DNA of 59,411 bases. It comes from Pseudomonadota bacterium. Lineage in GTDB: Bacteria; Pseudomonadota; Gammaproteobacteria; Pseudomonadales; Azotimanducaceae. The notes beneath the pieces were generated by a model. It did not search any database. It was given only the letters and a program-made list of their open reading frames with translations, and had not been told where the DNA came from. The stretch lies in the NCBI GenBank assembly GCA_027624035.1, contig JAQBUI010000019.1, positions 1 to 59,411 of the forward strand. Reading direction: 5' to 3'. This document shows, piece by piece, positions 52,028 to 59,411 of the stretch. How positions within the stretch are numbered: position 1 is the first letter of the stretch; each line of letters opens with the position of its first letter. A program made the position numbers and the translations under genes.

Positions 52028-52089
52028 CTGGTACCCCCTGGACCGTGGTGCCCTGTCAGCACGCAGGCGTTTCCTGGTTGGCTGAGACC

Positions 52090-53565
52090 CTACCGGAATG
52101 GATCCTGACGGGTAATCCTGAAGACGTACGCGTGTTCACAGGGTTTTTTTCCGGGCGTCTCAATCGAAAGGCCCTGCGGGGTCCATGACCAGTTCAGTTC
52201 CCGGTCGACCCCCAGCATCCTGACAGACTTGATTTCGCCGGGCTCGAGGCGCTTGATCGTTGTGAAGCTCGATGTCCGATCCTGATTGAACGGAATAGTG
52301 GCTGTCTGTCCGGGCCATCCAAGAACGGTCGCGTATAGCAGGTTGTTGCGGCAGGTAAAGCGGATGTCGTCCGGCGTATACTCTACCTCTTTTCTTTCAC
52401 TGAACGTTCCGGCCGATTTCATCTCGGTCGGACCTTCCCCATAGGACACCCAGGGTGTGGTCTCGAATATGGCCTCGCCATTGACTTTGAGCCACTGGCC
52501 CACTCCCTCGAGGCACTTCCTCGCGCCATCAGGAATAGACCCATCGGCCCTGGGGCCAACATTGAGCAGCAGGTAACCGTTCTTGCTCACGTTGTCGATG
52601 AGGTTGTGTACGAGTGAACTGACCTTCTTGAAACCGGCATCCGAAACAAATGACCAGGCTCCCTGGTCGTCAACGGAAGTATCGGTAATCCAGTCATAGT
52701 AGGTCAGTTCATCCATTCTGCCGAGCTCGTAGTCCACCAGGGCCGTTCCGGGCGCAAAATCATGGCCCTTGTAGGTCACCGCCAGTTCCTTTCCCCATTG
52801 TTCGCCCAGGTTGTAGTAATCCGCCAGAAATCGCTTCTTGTAGTCTTCCTGCAGGAAGCGAATCCCGAAGTCAAACCAGATCAGGTCGGGGCGATAGCCC
52901 TGTATCAGTTCATCGATCTTCTGCCGCCAGGTCTCCAGGAAGGCCCTGGTGGGCCGGTCCTGTGCCGTCCAGTCCTGCCATCCGGCTACCGTTCCCTGGG
53001 CCAGTCCGTCGAGGTTATGCAATGGGCCATAGAGGCCAGCATATTCGGGATTGGAAACATCGCAGTCGCTGCGCCAGTGAGGGTAGAACCACCACTGTTC
53101 CGCATGGTGAAGCGCCACCATGAATCGCAACCCCTGGGCGCGATAGGCCCGTTCCAGCTCCCCGGTGATGTCCCGCATGGGCCCCATTCTAGCGGAATTC
53201 CAGCGATTGACCTTGCTATCCCACATGGAAAAGCCGTCGTGGTGCTCCGCTACTGGCCCGGCAAAGCGCGCACCGGAAGACTTGAAAATCTCCGCCCATT
53301 CATCGGCGTCGAACTTCTCCGCCTTGAACATCGGGATGAAGTCCTTGTAGCCGAATGTCGACGCGGGCCCGAACGTCTTCTCGTGATACTCAGCCTGATT
53401 GTTGCCATCACGGTACATGTTGTGTGCATACCAGGTCCCGTTAGGGCCGCAGGCGGGCACCGAGTAGAGGCCCCAATGGGTGTAGATCCCAAACTTGTCA
53501 TCCCGGAGCCACCTGGGCGTCTGGTGTTTGCGCAAGGAGTCCCAGTCAGGTTCGTAGGTAGCCAC
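52090..53565 (-). CDS. alpha-L-fucosidase (GH29)
   Basis: Glycoside hydrolase that releases alpha-linked L-fucose. The 491-residue protein has GH29 features: FGIYTHWGLYSVP (25-37), EHHDGF (107-112), and the predicted nucleophile Asp232 in DLIWFDFG. The C-terminal about 110 residues form a beta-sandwich. No signal peptide is visible, so it is probably cytoplasmic, unlike most bacterial GH29 enzymes. The start is GTG at 53565, with GGAG 6 nt ahead. No other fucose genes (permease, isomerase, kinase) lie in the window. The acid/base residue cannot be placed by eye. Confidence 0.92.
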   Translation of the reverse strand: MATYEPDWDSLRKHQTPRWLRDDKFGIYTHWGLYSVPACGPNGTWYAHNMYRDGNNQAEYHEKTFGPASTFGYKDFIPMFKAEKFDADEWAEIFKSSGARFAGPVAEHHDGFSMWDSKVNRWNSARMGPMRDITGELERAYRAQGLRFMVALHHAEQWWFYPHWRSDCDVSNPEYAGLYGPLHNLDGLAQGTVAGWQDWTAQDRPTRAFLETWRQKIDELIQGYRPDLIWFDFGIRFLQEDYKKRFLADYYNLGEQWGKELAVTYKGHDFAPGTALVDYELGRMDELTYYDWITDTSVDDQGAWSFVSDAGFKKVSSLVHNLIDNVSKNGYLLLNVGPRADGSIPDGARKCLEGVGQWLKVNGEAIFETTPWVSYGEGPTEMKSAGTFSERKEVEYTPDDIRFTCRNNLLYATVLGWPGQTATIPFNQDRTSSFTTIKRLEPGEIKSVRMLGVDRELNWSWTPQGLSIETPGKKPCEHAYVFRITRQDPFR

Positions 53566-53840
53566 AGCTAACTCCTCTGGTCGGAAGTTCTTGAACAGGA
53601 GAAACGAAGATCACGGTAAACTGTCGTCGCATTCAGGACTGTCAAATCATATTGTAGAGCCTCGCTCAGATGTATTGTCCCAAGTCAGCCCCTGAGTCCT
53701 TTTTTGTTGCCCTCCGTGCACCAATGTCGTGGGGTCGCGGCTGTGGTCAATGATGGGTGAAGTGGCGGCTGCCCTTTGTTGCTCCAGAGTTCAAGAAATA
53801 GTTAGATCGTTCCCCTCGGCCAGACCGGTCGAGCAAGCAA
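53566..53840. other. 275-nt divergent spacer between fucosidase and ABC exporter genes
   Basis: No gene. It should hold divergent promoters. A TTGACA hexamer on the minus strand (around 53640) has no good -10 at 17 nt; I could not place a convincing promoter on either strand. Confidence 0.5.
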
Positions 53841-56291
53841 ATGAACAGATTGAGTAGAGACTTGGACAGACAAACAATCATTCGATCTCAGGGGCTCGCC
53901 GACACCGTCCCTTTCTACGGGGAAGGAGAAGCGATACCAGCCGATCGCGATCTATCGGCGAAAGACGATACCAGCGGTCTTCGTGCCGTGGTGACGTTGA
54001 TGGTACGGTGCTGGCCCTACATCCTGCCGCAGATTCTCGGTCGTTGGTGGGTCCCCGGTGCAGGCATTGAGCAAGGGATGGCTGAACTGATCCGTGGTCG
54101 GGGTTACAGCTTTGTGTATATGCCGCCACTGGTGACGCTACTGGCTGTCCTCGGACCCTTTTATGAATGGGTGCCGGCCAGCCTGGAATACCCGTTCAAT
54201 CTGTTCTATGGGTTCGTTGTGATCACCGTCATCTGCAGTTGGCCGTTGCCTCATCTTACGGGCCGCGTGCAATTGATATCCCTTGTCCTGTTGCTGCTCT
54301 CGGTTGTCCTCGCCAACATGGTTGCCATTGTATTGATCGAAGGGTCAAGCCACAGCATCTACATGGGCCTCATTACGGTTGCCTGTCTTCTGGGCTGGTT
54401 TGTGCAACTCCGCGTTGGCGCAGATGGGATACGGTATCGAGTCCGGGCTGGCACCCACCTGATCTACTACTACGGACTCACTCTGGTGATGGGTCTCGGC
54501 TTTATGCTGCTGGGTCTGTTGATGGCGGAAATTGTCAACCAGTCTCTTCTGCAGAATGAACCGCTCATGCCGGGCCTGGCCGTCATGATTGGCTATCCCG
54601 AGATGTCCACCGCGCTGACCGACGCCCTGACAGAGGCACAGCGCATGGAATTGCGCTGGGCGCCTATCAAAGTTGAATTCGCGCTGTTCCTGCTGCTGTG
54701 GCCATTGGAGATTGTGCTGCTGTATTACATTGTCTGGATCTTTCAGAAAATCAATCATGAGCTGCGTCTGGCCATGGTAGATCGATGGCATCGTCTGTCG
54801 CTGCGACACCACGCGGACCATCGGGTCGGTGACTCCATCTGGCGCATCCAGACAGACTCCGAAACGGTGACATCGGTCCTGAAGGTCGTCGGGGAGCTTG
54901 TTACCATCGCGGTTCGTATCGTTGCCGCGCTGGCGCTGGTGACGATTCTGTCGCCACTGCTCGGGTTTCTTGCGCTGTTTGTCGCCATACCCACCCTGGT
55001 CCTGGCACGCTGGGCCATGCCGCGTTTTCGCACTCGTTCACTGGTCCAGCGCATGGCCAACGCAGACCTCACTTCCAGGGTGCAGGAGTCTTTTCGTTCT
55101 ATCAGGCTGACCAAGGCCTATCAGGCGGGTCCACGCTCCCAGGCCAGGTTCGAGGACGATTCCATGATTGCGTTCAATGCGGAATATCGAAACGCCCGAT
55201 TAGGGTTCCGGGTGGGCGTCATGACTGACAGCTACACCGAGGTGTTCATTTTTGCAGGCGTTTTCCTGATGGCGCTGTGGGTCAACGGTGGTGAATCGAC
55301 CTTCGCGACTGAACTGATCGCACTTGCGGGCCTGTCCTTTGTCGTGTGGAACCTGTCTGCGTTTCGCTGGGCAAGCGAACGTCACGGAGAGGCGATTCGG
55401 TCAATGACTGATGCGATGAGAATGTGGGGTTGGGCCCAGGACGTTGCGATGGGCCTGAAACGCGTGTTCGACATTCTCGATATGGACCCGGAGGTCAATG
55501 ATCGGGAGGATGCGGTCCCGTTTCAGGGTTTTGAACGGGAGATCCGTTTCGAGAACGTGGCGTTCGCCTATTCTGCCGACCGACCGGTGCTCAATGATGT
55601 TAGTTTGACTGCAGTACCGGGAACGATCACGGCCATCGTTGGTCCGACGGGGTCAGGCAAGTCGACGCTAATGAGTTTGCTGCTGCGGCTATTCGATCCG
55701 GACCGTGGGGTGATATCCATCGATGGACGCGATCTGCGAGAGTTTTCGGTCGACTCGTTGCGCCAGAACATCGCCATTGCACTTCAGGAAAACGTCCTGT
55801 TCGGCATGACCATCCGGGAGAATATTCGCTACGCCGTTCCGGAGGTGGACGACGAGCGTGTTCTCGAGGCAGTGAGAATTGCCTGTCTGCAAGAGTCTGT
55901 CGCGGCGCTTCCTGACGGCCTTGATACCATGCTCGGTGATAGGGGTGGACGCCTTTCCACCGGACAGAGACAGCGATTGTCCATCGCAAGAGCGATTGTC
56001 CGGGATACGCCGGTGCTTGTTCTGGATGAACCGACCGCCGCGCTGGATGCGGATACGGAACATCGTGTGCTCGGGAACCTGGCGGAGTGGGCGAACGATT
56101 CCGGTACCTCCCGTCGGGCGATATTCCTGATTACCCATCGTATATCGACCATACGTCGGGCCGACAATATCGTGTATCTCGAAGACGGTCGTGTGGCGGA
56201 GAGCGGTGACCACGATACCTTGATGGGTATCGAAAATGGTCGATATCGGGCGTTCGTACAAGCGGAATCCGGAGTGCGCGTTGATGACTGA
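53841..56291 (+). CDS. ABC exporter half-transporter with extra N-terminal membrane region
   Basis: Fused permease-ATPase of the exporter class, 816 aa. The ATPase has Walker A GPTGSGKS (601-608), Q-loop Gln649, signature LSTGQ (705-709), Walker B VLVLDE (725-730) and the switch His766, all intact. The segment after the usual second membrane helix (NHELRLAMVDRWHRLSLRHH) begins only at 305, so about six helices precede it (about 85-105, 118-135, 145-165, 172-190, 205-232, 278-300) where a standard exporter has two. An unusual membrane extension of about 200 residues is thus present. It overlaps the next ABC gene by 8 nt. Substrate unknown. Confidence 0.93.
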   Translation: MNRLSRDLDRQTIIRSQGLADTVPFYGEGEAIPADRDLSAKDDTSGLRAVVTLMVRCWPYILPQILGRWWVPGAGIEQGMAELIRGRGYSFVYMPPLVTLLAVLGPFYEWVPASLEYPFNLFYGFVVITVICSWPLPHLTGRVQLISLVLLLLSVVLANMVAIVLIEGSSHSIYMGLITVACLLGWFVQLRVGADGIRYRVRAGTHLIYYYGLTLVMGLGFMLLGLLMAEIVNQSLLQNEPLMPGLAVMIGYPEMSTALTDALTEAQRMELRWAPIKVEFALFLLLWPLEIVLLYYIVWIFQKINHELRLAMVDRWHRLSLRHHADHRVGDSIWRIQTDSETVTSVLKVVGELVTIAVRIVAALALVTILSPLLGFLALFVAIPTLVLARWAMPRFRTRSLVQRMANADLTSRVQESFRSIRLTKAYQAGPRSQARFEDDSMIAFNAEYRNARLGFRVGVMTDSYTEVFIFAGVFLMALWVNGGESTFATELIALAGLSFVVWNLSAFRWASERHGEAIRSMTDAMRMWGWAQDVAMGLKRVFDILDMDPEVNDREDAVPFQGFEREIRFENVAFAYSADRPVLNDVSLTAVPGTITAIVGPTGSGKSTLMSLLLRLFDPDRGVISIDGRDLREFSVDSLRQNIAIALQENVLFGMTIRENIRYAVPEVDDERVLEAVRIACLQESVAALPDGLDTMLGDRGGRLSTGQRQRLSIARAIVRDTPVLVLDEPTAALDADTEHRVLGNLAEWANDSGTSRRAIFLITHRISTIRRADNIVYLEDGRVAESGDHDTLMGIENGRYRAFVQAESGVRVDD

Positions 56292-58212
56292 CAGTTTCAC
56301 TGAGGAGAACAGGTCATCGTTTTCACTCGAACAGTTGCGCGAAGATGAACTGGCCCTTGACAAAAAAGCGAGCCTGGTTGATACCAAAACCGATGTCGAC
56401 TACAGGGAAACCTTCAGGCTGATCTGGCGGTGCCTGGTTCTCATCAGGTTTTACTGGCGCCGGTTTGCCGTGGTGCTGTCGATGGAGTGGATCATGACGG
56501 CCGTCGGTACGGCAGTAGCCCCCTGGGCAGGCAAGGTTCTGGTGGACCACGTTGTTCTCGGCCAACCCCTGCCGGCCGATGGTGGGGGCTATCCGGTGTT
56601 TCTGTTACCCGTCATTGAATTCCTGACGGACCTGTCCGCTTTTTCAATTCTGTCGTGGCTGGCATTGTGGACGTTCGTGGGCGTCGCTGTCCGTGTTATC
56701 TGGGGCTATGTACACGACCTGATTGAAATACGTCTGGCACATTCCCTGTTGCATATGGCGCGCTCAAGACTGTTCGAGGGTCTCCGGCTGTTGCCGATGA
56801 CCCAACTCGATAATCAACCCATTGGCGATTCTGTATTCAGAGCCATGAATGACGTGCGTGCCCTGCCAAGCGTGATACGGATTGTGGTCCAGATTACCGG
56901 CTGGTCACTGGTGACGTTCATTTCGGCGGTGCTCACCCTGCTCAGTGCCTACCCGGACTCCTCACTGGTTGTGCTGTTCGCCGTGGGTGCGATGCCGCTC
57001 TACATACTGGTGACAGCGCCTTTTGCCCGCATGATACGTCGTCGCGCCCAGGCAACCATGGCTGCCGGTACGGTCTTTGTCAGTACCACCGAGGAAGGCA
57101 TGGACAACATCCAGGCGGTTCAGAGCCTGGGGGCCAATGCCATCGAAAAACATCGTTTTGCGCTTGCCAGTGCAAACTCCTTCAGACGGGAGCGATACCA
57201 GGTCCTGGCCCAGAGTATCGTCTCAAAGCTGGGTGAGGTCTCCGGTCAACTGCTGTATTGGGCACTCATGCTGTTTCTGCTGGGCAAGGTGATTACGGGC
57301 GATATGACGCCCGGTGATTACGCGGTAGTGCTTGGATATTTCTGGGCCATGAGCCGTCCCGCGTCAGCACTGGCGAGCCTGTGGATCGACCTGCAGGGTC
57401 CGGCTGCCAGCGCTCGCAGGGTATTTGCCATGCTGGACCTGGAACAGGAAAAGGAAATCGGCACCGGGATGCTGCCAGCGGTGACCCGGGGCGTGTCCTT
57501 TGAGCATGCTGGTCTTGTTTACCCCGATGGTCGTCGGGCACTTGCCGACGTCACCTTTGAAGCACATGTCGGTGAAATTGTGACACTGGCGGGCCCGACC
57601 GGTGCGGGCAAGACGTCCCTTGCCTATCTCATTGCCCGCTATCACATGGCGAGCGAAGGGCATGTCCGCATCGATGGTCAGGATGTCAATGAGGTGTCCA
57701 TTGACAGCCTGCGCAGTCAGATCACCTATGTGTTTCAGGAAACCGAGACGCTGGCGGAATCCATTGCCGACAACATCCGATATGGCAGGCCCGACGCCAC
57801 CATGGTAGAGGTTGAACGGGTGGCGAAAGTGGTTGGGATCCACGAGTTCATCAGCGGCTTGCCGCAAGGGTATGAAACCCGGCTCGGGACCACCAGCAGC
57901 AAACTGTCAGTCGGCCAGAAGCAGCGCATCTCCATTGCGCGGGGACTCATTCGCGACACACCGATCCTGATTCTTGATGAACCGACCTCGGCGCTGGACC
58001 CGGAGACAGAGTCCTACCTGATCTCGGCGCTGCAGAAGATCGCCAAGGATCGTCTCGTCATCATCATTGCCCATCGATTATCGACGATCGCCCAGGCGGA
58101 TCGCATCGTTTTCCTTGAAGACGGGCGGGTACGCGAACAGGGCAGTCACGATGAACTCATGGCGATAGAATCCGGACATTACCGACATTTTGTCACCTTG
58201 CAGAGTGCCTGA
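56284..58212 (+). CDS. ABC exporter half-transporter, partner subunit
   Basis: Second fused permease-ATPase, 642 aa from the ATG at 56284 (overlapping the first gene by 8 nt), a normal-length exporter half. Walker A GPTGAGKT (437-444), Q-loop Gln485, signature LSVGQ (541-545), Walker B ILILDE (561-566) and switch His597 are intact, so both ATP sites of a heterodimer should be able to hydrolyse ATP. The N-terminus (1-40) is acidic and probably cytoplasmic. With the preceding gene it likely forms a heterodimeric exporter for an unknown substrate. Confidence 0.93.
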   Translation: MTDSFTEENRSSFSLEQLREDELALDKKASLVDTKTDVDYRETFRLIWRCLVLIRFYWRRFAVVLSMEWIMTAVGTAVAPWAGKVLVDHVVLGQPLPADGGGYPVFLLPVIEFLTDLSAFSILSWLALWTFVGVAVRVIWGYVHDLIEIRLAHSLLHMARSRLFEGLRLLPMTQLDNQPIGDSVFRAMNDVRALPSVIRIVVQITGWSLVTFISAVLTLLSAYPDSSLVVLFAVGAMPLYILVTAPFARMIRRRAQATMAAGTVFVSTTEEGMDNIQAVQSLGANAIEKHRFALASANSFRRERYQVLAQSIVSKLGEVSGQLLYWALMLFLLGKVITGDMTPGDYAVVLGYFWAMSRPASALASLWIDLQGPAASARRVFAMLDLEQEKEIGTGMLPAVTRGVSFEHAGLVYPDGRRALADVTFEAHVGEIVTLAGPTGAGKTSLAYLIARYHMASEGHVRIDGQDVNEVSIDSLRSQITYVFQETETLAESIADNIRYGRPDATMVEVERVAKVVGIHEFISGLPQGYETRLGTTSSKLSVGQKQRISIARGLIRDTPILILDEPTSALDPETESYLISALQKIAKDRLVIIIAHRLSTIAQADRIVFLEDGRVREQGSHDELMAIESGHYRHFVTLQSA

Positions 58213-58257
58213 GTGCAGGACGAGTCGGGGCATTGTCGGACAATATGGCCGGCGGCG

Positions 58258-58275
58258 ACCAGCCATCAAGCTGGT
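58258..58275 (+). terminator. small hairpin after the ABC exporter pair
   Basis: ACCAGC (58258-58263), loop CATCAA, GCTGGT (58270-58275): a perfect 6-bp stem 46 nt after the stop, without a U-run. The following TCAGAGGTT matches the hairpin arm at 12288-12296. Confidence 0.3.
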
Positions 58276-58367
58276 TCAGAGGTTCCCTAATGAGTGGCCA
58301 GATGAAGAACATGGTATCGTCGACGTCCGCGCGTCATTCAACTTGCTGTCTAAGGTTGTTTCAAAAT

Positions 58368-59411
58368 ATGGTGCGAGTCTGTTTTATCTGGCTCCTGTGC
58401 AGTGTTCCCGGCCTGGCTCTTGCCGGGTTGCTGGATGCCGAGTTACTTGACACTTTGGAATTCAAGCACGGGATCGCGTTCTTTGACGACCTGAAGTACC
58501 CACCCGACTTCACTCACCTCGAGTATCTGAATCCGGATGCACCGACCGGGGGCAAATTGACGCTCGCCTGGAGTTTTTCATTCGATACCCTGGCGCCAAT
58601 ATCCCTGGGCGAAACCGGTGCGCCGTCCGGATACCATTTTCGAGGCGAACCGCTGGTTGTGCGAAGCGGAGATGAGTTTGCCGCGTTCTACGGTCGTCTG
58701 GCCGATGGTATCGCTGTGACAGAGGATGAAAGGACGATCGTATTCCGGATCCATCCTGATGCGAAGTGGGACGATGGTGTGCCGGTCACAGCCCGGGATG
58801 TGGTCTTTACTTTTGATCTGAACATGAGCCAGATCGGGGCCAGCTACTTCTTCAGCTTCATCGAGTCCGTTGATGCCCTGGACGACCGCCATGTGGCGTT
58901 CCGAATCGACGCGCCGCTGAAGTACGATCACGTCGCGCTGATCCAATACCAGTCGATCCTGCCAGAGCACTACTGGCGAGACCGGGACCCCACCGCACAT
59001 ACCCTCGAGCCTGGTGTCTCCAGTGGCCCCTATCGCATCACCGAGGTGCAGTTCGGTCGTTTCATCGAATATCAACGCAGAGAAGACTATTGGGGATGGC
59101 ACCTGCCACTGAATAAAGGCCGGTACAATTTCGATACTGTGCGATTCGAAGTCTACCGCGATGCGACCGTGGCCAGAGAAGCGTTCCGAAAAGGGCTTCT
59201 CGACATGCTGGACGTGGATGACATCCGCTATTGGGTCAACGCTTTCGAGGGCCCCAGAATGCAGCAGGGATTGATCGCCAAGGTAAGGCGCAACTATGGC
59301 ATATGGGTGGGTATCGGCAGGGCATTCATACTGAACAGCCGCGTCCCCCGTCTTGCCGACCGGCGTGTACGAAAGGCCCTTACACTGGCGCTTGATTTCG
59401 AGTGGATCAAT
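58368..59411 (+). CDS. family 5 extracellular solute-binding protein, YejA-like (3' end outside window)
   Basis: Periplasmic binding protein of a peptide-type ABC importer, read directly from 58368; 348 codons are present and the frame continues past the window. Residues 1-19 form a signal peptide (FIWLLCSVPGLALA). FDDLKYPPDFTHLEYLNPDAP (about 40-59) and the later LALDFEWIN are typical of the YejA branch, whose E. coli member imports microcin C-like peptides; general family 5 proteins bind oligopeptides, nickel or sugars. It follows the ABC exporter by 155 nt, so they may be cotranscribed; permease genes would be expected next, outside the window. Confidence 0.9.
   Translation, partial: MVRVCFIWLLCSVPGLALAGLLDAELLDTLEFKHGIAFFDDLKYPPDFTHLEYLNPDAPTGGKLTLAWSFSFDTLAPISLGETGAPSGYHFRGEPLVVRSGDEFAAFYGRLADGIAVTEDERTIVFRIHPDAKWDDGVPVTARDVVFTFDLNMSQIGASYFFSFIESVDALDDRHVAFRIDAPLKYDHVALIQYQSILPEHYWRDRDPTAHTLEPGVSSGPYRITEVQFGRFIEYQRREDYWGWHLPLNKGRYNFDTVRFEVYRDATVAREAFRKGLLDMLDVDDIRYWVNAFEGPRMQQGLIAKVRRNYGIWVGIGRAFILNSRVPRLADRRVRKALTLALDFEWIN

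Noticed and set aside
51976..52188. Small plus-strand frame (70 codons) after the acyltransferase
   Set aside because: Overlaps the 3' end of the fucosidase gene on the other strand and has no ribosome-binding site or similarity.
58578..59102. 174-codon minus-strand frame at the right edge
   Set aside because: It lies opposite the YejA-like gene, whose signal peptide and family motifs are clear.

Overview
The window is the chromosomal replication-origin neighbourhood of a gammaproteobacterium. The gene order rpmH-rnpA-yidD-yidC-mnmE-mnmG-rsmG-parA-parB-atpIBEFHAGDC-glmU-glmS on one side and dnaA-dnaN-recF-gyrB on the other is the classical origin layout. The left flank (algC-argB-slmA-pyrE-rph-yicC-gmk-rpoZ-spoT-ridA-recG-rubredoxin-ubiA) mixes Pseudomonas-like (algC-argB, rubredoxin near ubiA) and enteric-like (slmA-pyrE-rph) linkages. 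Predicted heptose phosphatase, lipid A-type acyltransferase and ubiquinone genes indicate a Gram-negative, respiring cell. I cannot name the genus from sequence alone.

Layout. 0.04-3.5 kb (+): algC, argB, slmA. 3.5-5.5 kb (-): a DUF4124 coiled-coil protein, pyrE, rph. 5.6-12.1 kb (+): yicC-gmk, then rpoZ-spoT-ridA-recG. 12.3-13.7 kb (-): rubredoxin and a dicarboxylate/amino-acid symporter. 13.9-16.8 kb (+): ubiA and the two membrane subunits of a TRAP transporter; its probable binding protein lies convergently at 16.9-18.0 kb (-). 18.0-39.0 kb (-): uvrD, glmS, glmU, the complete F-type ATP synthase operon, parB-parA and the rsmG...rpmH series. 39.04-39.63 kb: oriC candidate. 39.6-46.9 kb (+): dnaA, two consecutive dnaN genes, recF, gyrB. 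46.9-50.4 kb (-): gmhB, glyS, glyQ. 50.5-52.0 kb (+): tag and an LpxL-like acyltransferase. 52.1-53.6 kb (-): a GH29 alpha-L-fucosidase. 53.8-59.4 kb (+): a two-gene ABC exporter and a YejA-like solute-binding protein cut by the window edge.

How it fits together. Genes near the origin mostly point away from it on both sides. ParA/ParB and two perfect parS palindromes inside recF form the chromosome-segregation system; SlmA is the nucleoid-occlusion factor. The most unusual point is the tandem pair of complete sliding-clamp genes between dnaA and recF. The second copy is conventional; the first keeps the clamp framework but has changes at positions that form the partner-binding pocket. A second theme is short tandem duplications (12-19 nt) in spacers, several spanning a stop codon (gmk, pyrE, gyrB) and two inside the ATP synthase operon. 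I saw no rRNA, tRNA, transposase, prophage or CRISPR array.
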